Source of the DNA: GWF2-50-93 sp041666985
GTDB lineage: Bacteria > Verrucomicrobiota > Lentisphaeria > Victivallales > GWF2-50-93
Assembly: GCA_041666985.1 (NCBI GenBank)
Contig: JBAYFV010000238.1
Coordinates: 1-5,861 of the forward strand
Direction of reading: 5' to 3'
DNA: 5,861 nt
In this document: positions 1 through 5,861 of the stretch, piece by piece
How the letters are laid out: every line of letters starts with the position of its first letter
Position numbering within the stretch: position 1 is the first letter of the stretch
The notes under the pieces: model-generated
Databases searched by the model: none
What the model saw: the letters and a program-made list of their open reading frames with translations, nothing else
What the model was told of the DNA's origin: nothing
Made by a program: the position numbers and the translations under genes

Positions 1-7
1 CAAATTC

Positions 8-40
8 AATTCTGTCTCCTGAATTCTGACTACTGAATTC
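8..40. repeat. Degenerate 14-nt tandem repeat, about 2.4 copies, at the left edge
   Basis: Two consecutive 14-base units are visible: AATTCTGTCTCCTG (8-21) and AATTCTGACTACTG (22-35). They differ at two positions and are followed by the first five bases of a third unit, AATTC (36-40), after which the match decays. Bases 2-7 (AAATTC) resemble a decayed unit end, so the array may continue left of the window. It lies upstream of the DUF3786 gene and in no credible reading frame. Its function is unknown; it looks like a simple intergenic repeat or the edge of a longer array. Confidence 0.6.
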
Positions 41-80
41 CTAGTTTTGAAATTACCTCAATTTATTAAGTCTGTGGCAA

Positions 81-680
81 ATGTCCAAAACAGAAGGACA
101 AAACGAGGCAATGAGGATTGCGGCTGCGAAACTCGCAGATGCGGATCTCCCTGCACGGGCGGAAAACCTGGGATTCAGTTTCCTGGACAAGGATACAATC
201 CTGATCCGGGCCTTTGGTTCAGATTGCACCGTTGACTTGAAAAGCTATGAGGTTGGAAACCGAAAGACAGGACAGCCTGTCAAACCCGACCTGAAGATCA
301 TAATCCTCCATTATCTCCTTTGCGAAGATAAATTTTCAGAGACCGGGGAGTCCATAGATTTCAGGGAATTTCCGGGAGGTCAATTCTACTTGGCGCCATA
401 TGTGTCGAGAAGCGTAAACATCCTGATTTCGAGAATAAAAAACGACATTGAGCTTCTGAAAAAGAACCTTGACCGGTTTGAATGGAAGAAAACCGAACCG
501 GGTGATGTCGGGGCGAAAATCCATGCAATCGGGAGTATTTATGTGACCCTTGTCTATTGCAAAGGAGACGAGGAAATGTCGCCCTCCGCAAATATCCTGT
601 ATGATTCCTCAATCAAAAAAGTCTTCAATACTGAAGATGTTACCGTGATTGCCTCCCTTTTGTGCAGAGGTCTGCTGTAG
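81..680 (+). CDS. DUF3786 domain-containing protein, 199 aa, function unknown
   Basis: The protein resembles the DUF3786 family by eye. A LHYLL segment lies at residues 76-80, the signature-like SIDFREFPGGQFY at 91-103, and a C-terminal block GDEEMSPSANILYDSSI at 162-178, followed by a TEDVTVIASLL helix. The length is normal for the family, and the single domain fills the protein. There is no signal peptide or membrane segment, so it is probably cytoplasmic. The family has no established biochemical role that I can name; some members carry an extra iron-sulphur or corrinoid-related domain, but no cysteine cluster of that kind is present here. The ATG at 81 has no good Shine-Dalgarno sequence. 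An in-frame ATG at 111 has GAGG only two bases upstream, so the start is uncertain by ten residues. The gene stands alone, convergent with murE, and is probably unrelated to the division genes. Confidence 0.82.
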   Translation: MSKTEGQNEAMRIAAAKLADADLPARAENLGFSFLDKDTILIRAFGSDCTVDLKSYEVGNRKTGQPVKPDLKIIILHYLLCEDKFSETGESIDFREFPGGQFYLAPYVSRSVNILISRIKNDIELLKKNLDRFEWKKTEPGDVGAKIHAIGSIYVTLVYCKGDEEMSPSANILYDSSIKKVFNTEDVTVIASLLCRGLL

Positions 681-705
681 TGTCTTTTTCCATTTCTTAA
701 AGACA
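681..705. terminator. Weak hairpin between convergent genes, possible terminator
   Basis: TGTCTTT (681-687) pairs with AAAGACA (699-705) around an 11-base loop, beginning directly after the DUF3786 stop codon. The seven-pair stem has only two GC pairs and no T-run follows on either strand, so it is a poor match to an intrinsic terminator. In the same 102-base gap, ATAAGG (740-745) can pair with CCTTAT (765-770) around a long loop, and TTGC (718-721) with GCAA (728-731). Position between two convergent genes is the main reason to list it. Confidence 0.2.
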
Positions 706-782
706 AAATTCGGGAACTTGCCGGGAAGCAAAGGAGTTCATAAGGGTAGCGGAGGCAATATGGTCCTTATCAGGAAATCGGC

Positions 783-2258
783 TCAGTTCAAGAATCTGCG
801 GACTTCCTCGCGGTCGTCAAAAGGATGTTTTATCCCGTTGATTTCCTGATAGTCCTCGTGTCCTTTTCCCGCGATGAGGACTATGTCTCCGGGTTGGGCT
901 TCATTTATCGCCTTTTTGATGGCCTCGCGCCTGTCCGGTATTACCGCGAAATCGGCGGTTTTCGGGATTCCGTACTTGATTTCCCCTATGATGTTTAAAG
1001 GATCTTCCGTGCGGGGATTATCGCTTGTAATGATTGTCCTGTCTGCGAATTTCGCGGAAATTGCGCCCATCCTGGGGCGTTTTGTCCTGTCCCTGTCCCC
1101 GCCGCATCCGAACACGCAGATAATTCGCCTCTCCTTGAGCTTGTTCAGAGCTTCAAGCACTCTCAGGAGGGCATCGTCGGTATGGGCGTAGTCAACAAAA
1201 ACACTTACACCGTTGCCGGCATGAAAGGCTTCAAGCCTGCCTGGTATGTTTACCGGCTGTTCGAGAGCCGACTGGATGATTTCCGGTGAAATTCCAAGGC
1301 TATAGGCCAGAAGGGCGACCCCTGAAATGTTATAGGCGTTATGTTCTCCGATCAGCGGAGATGAGATTCTGAAACAGCAGTCCTTCAGTTTAAGCTTAAA
1401 GACTGTTCCGTGTGCGGATATTTTGATTATTTCCATTACGCCGTTGCCGCTGCCGTTTTTCCCGAATGTAATGCAGTTTACGCTTTTTAAGCATCCCGCA
1501 AGTCTTAGTCCATAGGGATCGTCAATGTTTATCACTGCAGTGCCGTCAGGATTCAGGTGATTTTCAAAGAGCGCCTTTTTGGCCTTGAAATAAGACTCCA
1601 TGTCATTGTGGTAGTCGAGATGATCTCCGGTAAGGTTTGTAAAAATTGCGGCTGAGAATTTCGCGGTTCCGGTGCGGTTTTGGTGAAGGGCGTGGCTTGA
1701 AGCCTCCATGATGACGTGGCGACAGCCGTTTTCCAGCATGTCCGAAAAGAGTTTTTGGATTTCAGCGGCTTCGGGAGTTGTTCTCGTAGCCGCCCTGGAA
1801 TATCCCGGCCAATCATAACACACAGTTGTTATCATTCCGCATTTAAGTCCCGCTGCGCCGAGAACAGAATTCAAAAGATAAACACTGCTTGTTTTGCCGT
1901 TTGTGCCGGTGACCCCGATAATTTTCAACTTTCTTGCCGGAAAATCATAATAGCATTCGACCAGTCTTGCGTACGCCGAGTATGTATCCGAAACTTTTAT
2001 ATAGTTTACTCCGTTGCGGAAAGAGGGGAGATCCCTGCTGTGGATTACGGCCTTCGCCCCGGAATCTATTGCCGACTCGATGAAGTCGTGCCCGTCTTTC
2101 CCGCTCCCGCGTATGGCCGCAAAAATTGAAAAGGGGGACGCGTTTTTCGAATTGTTGGTTACTGAACTCACGGAAAAATCGCATGCGGGCCTGGAGGATA
2201 CGACAAGCTCCTCCAATGAGTCAATATATTTTGAAAAATTTTTATTGTCAGAGGTCAT
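783..2258 (-). CDS. murE: UDP-N-acetylmuramoyl-L-alanyl-D-glutamate--2,6-diaminopimelate ligase (MurE), 491 aa
   Basis: MurE is the cytoplasmic ATP-dependent ligase that adds the third residue to the UDP-MurNAc dipeptide. Three Mur-ligase domains are visible. The N-terminal substrate domain includes FAAIRGSGKDGHDF near residues 46-59. The central ATPase has the P-loop GVTGTNGKT (115-123), TTPE (160-163), a THxxD-like NLTGDHLDYH stretch (208-217) and K227 in AKKALF, the expected carbamylated lysine. The C-terminal domain has NIPGRLE (337-343), DYAHT (356-360), GCGGDRDRTKRP (384-395) and GKGHE (464-468). DNPRTEDP (413-420) matches the DNPR motif of meso-DAP enzymes rather than lysine adders. 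The ATG at 2258 gives a normal length and has GAGGAGGAGG just upstream. An in-frame ATG at 2300 would add 14 residues, and GAGG lies 7 bases before it, so it cannot be excluded. The gene overlaps the end of ftsI by 11 bases and is the last gene of the run. Confidence 0.97.
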   Translation of the reverse strand: MTSDNKNFSKYIDSLEELVVSSRPACDFSVSSVTNNSKNASPFSIFAAIRGSGKDGHDFIESAIDSGAKAVIHSRDLPSFRNGVNYIKVSDTYSAYARLVECYYDFPARKLKIIGVTGTNGKTSSVYLLNSVLGAAGLKCGMITTVCYDWPGYSRAATRTTPEAAEIQKLFSDMLENGCRHVIMEASSHALHQNRTGTAKFSAAIFTNLTGDHLDYHNDMESYFKAKKALFENHLNPDGTAVINIDDPYGLRLAGCLKSVNCITFGKNGSGNGVMEIIKISAHGTVFKLKLKDCCFRISSPLIGEHNAYNISGVALLAYSLGISPEIIQSALEQPVNIPGRLEAFHAGNGVSVFVDYAHTDDALLRVLEALNKLKERRIICVFGCGGDRDRTKRPRMGAISAKFADRTIITSDNPRTEDPLNIIGEIKYGIPKTADFAVIPDRREAIKKAINEAQPGDIVLIAGKGHEDYQEINGIKHPFDDREEVRRFLN

Positions 2259-4029
2259 CCTCCTCCTCGTCCTCGGGAATTTCATATTCGGGAGGAACAT
2301 TTAAAAACCTCAGTGTTTTTTTTGCGATGTGACTGAAAGCCGGTGCTGCGACAAGTCCGCCGTAATGGATCGGTTGCGGATTGTCGGCGGTGACAAGCAG
2401 GACAAAGGCGGGTTTGTCCGCCGGGACAAAACCTATGAATGAAGCGAAATTCTGACTGTCCGAATATACTCCGTTGATAAGTTTTTGTGCGGTTCCTGTT
2501 TTGCCGGCGGTTTCATAACCCTTGACTGCGGCTCTTTCCGCAGTCCCACCTTTTTTAGTCACCAGTTTCATCATGTCCACTATTTTCCTGCGAGTGTCCT
2601 TGCTTTTGAAAACATTATCCGGTTTTGGGATTATTTCCATTTTTATTTCTTCGCCTGTTGCAGGGTTCTTCTGGCGGTCGATCAGGCGCAGATCGACGAG
2701 TTTCCCCCCGTTTGCGAGGACGCAGTATGCCCTGACCATTTGAAGAGGTGTCACAGTGAAAGTCTGTCCGATCGGATATCTGGATACTGTAAGGCCGTCC
2801 CATTTATCCGGTTTTTTCATGATACCCAAAGCTTCAGGTTTAAGCGGGATTCCGGTTTTCTGTCCAAACCCGAAATTCCTGATGGTTCCATAAACCCTGT
2901 CTTTCCCCATCATCACTCCGATTTTTGCCGTGCCGATATTGCTGGATTTCTGGATGATTTCGGTGACACTGATGATTTTGTGTCCGTGTCCGGCTGCTTC
3001 GCCGAGGACTTTCCCGCAGAAAAGCCAATGTCCGCTCTCGCAGTCGATCTTCGTGTCGGGAGTTACGAGTCCCATGTCGAGAGCAGCTGCGACAATTGTT
3101 GATTTCATTATGGAGCCGGGTTCAAATGTGTCTTCGGTAATTCTGTTTCGCCAGGATTTGGGATCCATGCTGGTCCTGTCATTAGGATCAAAGGAGGGAC
3201 GCTGGGCCATTGCCATGATGTTGCCTGTGTACGGATCGACCATCACGGCGTAGGCCGCATCGGGATTGAACTTCTGCATGAGTTTGTCAAGTTCGTCTTC
3301 GACGATCATCTGGATGGGTTCCGAAATAGTGAGGAATACGCTGTTCCCGTCCTGAACGGCCTTCATTTTATCCTCTTCCCCGGAAAGCCGGACCCCTTTC
3401 CTGGTGCGTTCAATAGATGAAACCGTTTCAGTGGGAGATATGTTCGAGTTGACGAGTTTTTCTATGCCTCCTTCCGGAACAACCGTGTTTCCTGCGACAT
3501 TTATGAAGCCGAGAATGTTTGCGAGAAGTTTGTTTTTCGGGTAGAATCTTTTTGTTTTGTTCTCAAATATCAACCCCTTGAATTTCCGGCCTTTCACTTC
3601 TTTTTTGATTTTTTCCGCAGTTTCGAGATCAACGCCCTTTTTGATTATCACATATCTGATTTTCTTGTCGGAGCCTTCAACTGCCTTAGTGGAAAGACGC
3701 CTGTAGATGTCATCGAAGTTCAATTGAAGCGATTTTGAGAAGTAATCGGCAATCTGCATGCATCTGGTTTTGTCGCCCACCGCTTCAGGATCGGCGGCAA
3801 TGTTCACGCACGGTTTGTTCCCGACAAGGAGGTTTCCCCTTATGTCGTATATTTCGCCCCGTTTGCCTTCCTGTTTCACAGTTGAGGTGTAGGTGTTTTT
3901 CGCCTTGGCAAACAGTTCCTCGTGCCTTTCAATCTGGATATTGTACATTCTGAGGATGACTGCTATCAGTGCAAGCAGGAAAAACACGGAAATGAAAATT
4001 ATCCTGGCTACAAAATATTTACGCCCCAT
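2248..4029 (-). CDS. ftsI: Class B penicillin-binding protein, FtsI/PBP3 type (septal peptidoglycan transpeptidase), 593 aa
   Basis: This is a monofunctional D,D-transpeptidase that cross-links septal peptidoglycan outside the inner membrane, known to work with FtsW and FtsL. A short basic N-terminus is followed by one membrane anchor (about residues 6-27). The PBP dimerisation/pedestal domain follows, with RGEIYDIRGNLLV at 58-70, a variant of the common RGxIxDRNG motif, and FYPKNKLLANILGF at 162-175. The transpeptidase domain carries SIMK (306-309, nucleophile S306), SSN (362-364) and KTG (510-512), plus the FtsI-like PIGQTFTVTPLQ (419-430), so all catalytic motifs are intact. There are no PASTA domains; the protein ends in an acidic tail, EDEEEDDL. 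C330 and C338 lie close together in the periplasmic part and could form a disulphide. The ATG at 4029 has AAGGGA upstream. The position between ftsL and murE makes FtsI more likely than a SpoVD or PBP2-type paralogue. Confidence 0.95.
   Translation of the reverse strand: MGRKYFVARIIFISVFFLLALIAVILRMYNIQIERHEELFAKAKNTYTSTVKQEGKRGEIYDIRGNLLVGNKPCVNIAADPEAVGDKTRCMQIADYFSKSLQLNFDDIYRRLSTKAVEGSDKKIRYVIIKKGVDLETAEKIKKEVKGRKFKGLIFENKTKRFYPKNKLLANILGFINVAGNTVVPEGGIEKLVNSNISPTETVSSIERTRKGVRLSGEEDKMKAVQDGNSVFLTISEPIQMIVEDELDKLMQKFNPDAAYAVMVDPYTGNIMAMAQRPSFDPNDRTSMDPKSWRNRITEDTFEPGSIMKSTIVAAALDMGLVTPDTKIDCESGHWLFCGKVLGEAAGHGHKIISVTEIIQKSSNIGTAKIGVMMGKDRVYGTIRNFGFGQKTGIPLKPEALGIMKKPDKWDGLTVSRYPIGQTFTVTPLQMVRAYCVLANGGKLVDLRLIDRQKNPATGEEIKMEIIPKPDNVFKSKDTRRKIVDMMKLVTKKGGTAERAAVKGYETAGKTGTAQKLINGVYSDSQNFASFIGFVPADKPAFVLLVTADNPQPIHYGGLVAAPAFSHIAKKTLRFLNVPPEYEIPEDEEEDDL
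2259..2268 (-). promoter_or_regulatory. murE ribosome binding site inside the 3' end of ftsI
   Basis: On the minus strand GAGGAGGAGG abuts the murE ATG (2256-2258). Its registers give AGGAGG with a 3-base spacer or GAGG with a 6-base spacer. The same bases encode part of the acidic C-terminal tail of FtsI (EDEEEDDL), so the purine-rich Glu codons double as the translation signal. This supports the ATG at 2258 as the murE start and suggests coupling to ftsI translation. Confidence 0.6.
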
Positions 4030-4034
4030 TTTCT

Positions 4035-4040
4035 TCCCTT
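4035..4040 (-). promoter_or_regulatory. ftsI ribosome binding site overlapping the ftsL-like stop codon
   Basis: AAGGGA on the minus strand lies 5 bases before the ftsI ATG and shares bases with the TAA stop (4039-4041) of the upstream gene. This fixes the ftsI start and implies that ribosomes ending the ftsL-like gene can reinitiate here. Confidence 0.55.
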
Positions 4041-4506
4041 AACGGTAATATTTTGATGCGCTTTCCGGATTCCTGACTCCGTTTCCCTGGGTTACCATTA
4101 TCGGTTTTGGATTTGAAGGCTGTTTCACAGCGGTTTCAACTTTTTTAATCTTGCTCATACATTCAAGTTTCCTGATCTGTCCGGGATGCGGATAGTGCAG
4201 ATCAAGATTGTATCTTTTCACCTGGGCAAGGATGTTTTTCCCGCTCTGCTGTTCAATCATGATGTTAAGATTGTCGGTTTCCCGTTCGATGTCGCTGATT
4301 CTGTTTTCAAGGGATATGGTTTCCTTGTTGAGGGTTTCAGACTGGCTGGTCCACATCACCCTTACAATTGCCGCTGCAAAAAGGATGCAGAACGGTATTG
4401 AGATTTTAAGCGTTGTGGCGAAAAGCTTCAGCCTGTTTTCTTCCGTGGCCCGTCCCTTCCTCTTTCTGGGGCCGCTGTAATTGTAGCTGGAAACACTGAT
4501 GCTCAT
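4039..4506 (-). CDS. ftsL: FtsL-like cell division protein, 155 aa
   Basis: This is a small single-pass membrane protein located exactly where ftsL sits in dcw clusters, between rsmH and ftsI. It has a basic cytoplasmic N-terminus (PRKRKGR, 13-19) and a hydrophobic segment at about 32-50. A heptad-like region rich in Leu, Ile and Glu (about 54-98) is consistent with the FtsL coiled coil that pairs with FtsB/DivIC and bridges to FtsI-FtsW. LDLHYPHPGQIRKL (101-114) resembles the end of the FtsL/DivIC domain. The protein then continues with about 40 residues of basic, Pro/Asn/Ser-rich tail, making it longer than E. coli FtsL (121 aa). Sequence conservation in this family is very low, so the call rests on topology and synteny. 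I chose the ATG at 4506, with AAAGGA 8 bases upstream, over the TTG at 4539, which would overlap rsmH by 17 bases and lacks an evident ribosome site. Confidence 0.8.
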   Translation of the reverse strand: MSISVSSYNYSGPRKRKGRATEENRLKLFATTLKISIPFCILFAAAIVRVMWTSQSETLNKETISLENRISDIERETDNLNIMIEQQSGKNILAQVKRYNLDLHYPHPGQIRKLECMSKIKKVETAVKQPSNPKPIMVTQGNGVRNPESASKYYR

Positions 4507-4514
4507 TTTGTCAT

Positions 4515-4520
4515 TCCTTT
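4515..4520 (-). promoter_or_regulatory. Ribosome binding site that decides the ftsL-like start
   Basis: AAAGGA on the minus strand lies 8 bases before the ATG at 4506, inside the 16-base gap after the rsmH stop codon. Its near-ideal spacing favours this ATG over the further-upstream TTG at 4539. Confidence 0.6.
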
Positions 4521-4522
4521 GT

Positions 4523-5482
4523 TCATATTTTTTCCGCAACCCTGAGTTTCGCCGAGGACGCCCTGCGGTTCACGCCTGTCTCATCTTCGCCGGCGACCAG
4601 AGGCCTTCTGGTTATTATTTTCAAGCTCGGCCTGTGTCCGCATACGCAAACCGGAAGCCCGGGCGGACAGAGGCATGAGCTCGCCATTTTCTTGAAATAC
4701 TGTTTCACTATCCTGTCTTCGAGGGAATGGAAGCTTATCACCGCGATCCTGCCTCCCTTTGCCAGAAGCCTGACACCATCCTCAAGCGCCCTCTTCAATT
4801 CTTCAAGCTCCTTGTTGACTTCTATTCTCAAAGCCTGAAAACAGAGGGACGGGGCAGGGGGGCCTCCCCTCCGTGAAACGCCGGGAATGGAATTGCAGAG
4901 TTCCGCAAGTTCCGAAGTGTACATCCACGGTGTTTTCTCCCTTCTCACCACTATCTCCTCCGCCAGTTTCCTGCTTTTGATGATTTCCCCGTATTCACGG
5001 AAAATCCTTTCAAGCCCGTCATACGGATAAGTATTGAGAATGCGGGAGGCGGTTTCGCGGGACTGTCCGTCCATGCGCATATCCAGTGGTCCGTTCAGCC
5101 TGTAGGAAAATCCTCTTTTAGGATTGTCTATCTGGGGAGATGAAACTCCCAAATCAAGAAGCAGGGCGTCAACCGAGTGCCACCCCAGTCCGGCCGCGCA
5201 TGCCCCCAGATTGCTGAAACTGTCTTTTACAAGATGGATACGCGCTCCAGCAAAGCTTAAAACTTTTTCCGCCGATGCCAACGCTTCACTGTCGCGGTCA
5301 ATACCCAGCAAGACCGCCTCCGCATTTTTTTTCAATATCAATGAACTGTGCCCGCCGTAACCGACCGTTCCGTCGATGATTTTCAGCGGACCCGTTTTCA
5401 CAGTCAGCAGGTCCAAGACCTCCTGCCGGAGAACCGGTATATGTTCGAATTCCGCATTTTCAGATATGTGTTTTTCATTCAA
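4523..5482 (-). CDS. rsmH: 16S rRNA (cytosine(1402)-N(4))-methyltransferase RsmH (MraW), 319 aa
   Basis: RsmH uses S-adenosylmethionine to methylate N4 of C1402 in 16S rRNA, tuning decoding in the ribosomal P site. The family signatures are all present: HIPVLRQEVLDLL (14-26), the SAM-binding loop DGTVGYGGHS (37-46), GIDRD (60-64), DLGVSSPQID (110-119), RGFSYRLNGPLDMRMD (123-138), ALRIEVNKE (217-225), ISFHSLEDRIVK (249-260) and a C-terminal ASSAKLRVAEK. Length is typical. A cysteine cluster (C270, C272, C279, C281) near the C-terminus is seen in many family members. The start is a TTG: an in-frame stop lies just upstream and no ATG or GTG precedes the conserved HIPVL block. AAAGGA lies 13 bases before the TTG, which is rather far. 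The gene begins 4 bases after the mraZ stop, indicating cotranscription. Confidence 0.97.
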   Translation of the reverse strand: MNEKHISENAEFEHIPVLRQEVLDLLTVKTGPLKIIDGTVGYGGHSSLILKKNAEAVLLGIDRDSEALASAEKVLSFAGARIHLVKDSFSNLGACAAGLGWHSVDALLLDLGVSSPQIDNPKRGFSYRLNGPLDMRMDGQSRETASRILNTYPYDGLERIFREYGEIIKSRKLAEEIVVRREKTPWMYTSELAELCNSIPGVSRRGGPPAPSLCFQALRIEVNKELEELKRALEDGVRLLAKGGRIAVISFHSLEDRIVKQYFKKMASSCLCPPGLPVCVCGHRPSLKIITRRPLVAGEDETGVNRRASSAKLRVAEKI

Positions 5483-5486
5483 TTTC

Positions 5487-5861
5487 TTATTTAAGTCCTT
5501 TCAGTATGTCCGCAAGATCATCGGGACGTTCGCCGATTTTCTGGATTACATCGAGAACGTCATTCTGATCCGACTTCTGGAACAGGCTCCAATTGTCTTT
5601 TGACCATATCTGGATGGTTGTTACGGCCCCCACCATCACCACCTGGTTTTTCAGTCCCGACTGTTCGATGAGTTTCTGGGGGATCTGAATTCTTCCCTGT
5701 TTGTCGCATTCGCATTCCTGTCCTCTTGCTCCGAGCCTGGCGAACGCCAATGATGCGGCGGGATCGGCAAATGAAATTTTCTTGAATTTCATGAGGAGTT
5801 CCCTGAAGGTGCCGAACGGGATCAGCTGGAGGGCGTTGTGCCTTCCGGGAAGCAGGAAGAA
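5487..5861 (-). CDS. mraZ: MraZ transcriptional regulator, partial (N-terminus beyond the window edge), 124 aa visible
   Basis: MraZ is the DNA-binding regulator at the head of dcw clusters; in characterised bacteria it binds repeats upstream of its own gene and controls the operon. It has two tandem SpoVT/AbrB-like halves. Here the reading frame stays open to the right edge, so the visible part starts within the first half (LLPGRHNALQLIPFGTFREL). The second half is complete: CDKQGRIQIPQKL (52-64 of the visible part) followed by VVMVGAVTTIQIWSKDNW (74-91). The ATG at 5792 is an internal methionine, not the start, because it would remove part of the first domain. The family is usually about 140-150 aa, so roughly 20-30 residues and the operon promoter with any MraZ sites lie outside the window. 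The C-terminus ends in ADILKGLK. Confidence 0.93.
   Translation of the reverse strand, partial: FFLLPGRHNALQLIPFGTFRELLMKFKKISFADPAASLAFARLGARGQECECDKQGRIQIPQKLIEQSGLKNQVVMVGAVTTIQIWSKDNWSLFQKSDQNDVLDVIQKIGERPDDLADILKGLK

Noticed and set aside
47..69. Possible promoter TTGAAA (47-52) and TATTAA (64-69) for the DUF3786 gene
   Set aside because: The two boxes are only 11 bases apart, too close for a sigma-70 promoter, and the region is simply AT-rich.
47..235. Small 62-codon plus-strand frame overlapping the start of the DUF3786 gene
   Set aside because: It starts at TTG in another frame, overlaps a well-supported gene for most of its length and has no recognisable features.
711..727. Direct repeat CGGGAA at 711-716 and 722-727 in the convergent gap
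   Set aside because: Six bases repeated twice is compatible with chance and fits no operator or att-site pattern.
874..1191. Plus-strand open frame of 105 codons opposite murE
   Set aside because: It is the antisense of the conserved C-terminal MurE domain; no domain is recognisable and no ribosome site supports it.
2485..3102. A 205-codon open frame on the plus strand
   Set aside because: It lies wholly opposite ftsI, whose catalytic motifs are intact, and its translation has no recognisable family features and an unusual Cys/Phe/Ser-rich composition typical of an antisense shadow.
5487..5792. A complete 101-residue mraZ starting at the ATG at 5792
   Set aside because: The frame continues upstream to the window edge with MraZ-like sequence (LLPGRHNALQLIPFGTFREL), so this methionine is internal and the gene is cut by the edge.

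Overview
The window is mainly the front end of a bacterial division and cell wall (dcw) cluster, read on the minus strand from right to left: mraZ (5' end cut off by the window edge), rsmH (mraW), an ftsL-like gene, a class B penicillin-binding protein of the FtsI type, and murE. Left of murE, on the plus strand and convergent with it, is one unrelated gene for a DUF3786-type protein. The first 80 bases hold a short degenerate 14-nt tandem repeat. I see no RNA genes, mobile elements or CRISPR arrays.

Organism: a bacterium with moderate GC (visually somewhat below 50%) and a diaminopimelate-type peptidoglycan, because MurE carries the DNPR motif typical of meso-DAP-adding enzymes. The PBP has no PASTA domains, which fits a Gram-negative-type envelope better than a typical Firmicute or Actinobacterium. 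DUF3786 proteins occur mostly in anaerobic lineages. A PVC-group (for example Lentisphaerae-like) or deltaproteobacterial-type source is possible, but this is a weak guess from protein style, not a demonstrated assignment.

Layout: 1-80, AT-rich leader with the 14-nt repeat; 81-680 (+), DUF3786 protein; 681-782, short convergent intergenic stretch with weak hairpins; 783-2258 (-), murE; 2248-4029 (-), ftsI, overlapping murE by 11 bases; 4039-4506 (-), ftsL-like; 4523-5482 (-), rsmH, starting at TTG; 5487-5861 (-), partial mraZ running off the right edge.

How the genes work together: the five minus-strand genes are separated by 4, 16 and 9 bases and then overlap by 11, so they almost certainly form one transcript with translational coupling. 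MraZ is the cluster's DNA-binding regulator, RsmH methylates 16S rRNA, FtsL and FtsI act in the septal synthesis complex, and MurE makes the tripeptide precursor of the peptidoglycan that FtsI cross-links. The usual next genes (murF, mraY, murD, ftsW, murG, murC) are not here; the run ends at murE against the convergent DUF3786 gene. I found no clear evidence of a novel system. The notable points are small ones of gene organisation: an early end to the cluster, a murE ribosome binding site embedded in the acidic tail codons of ftsI, a TTG start, a divergent extended FtsL, and the edge repeat.
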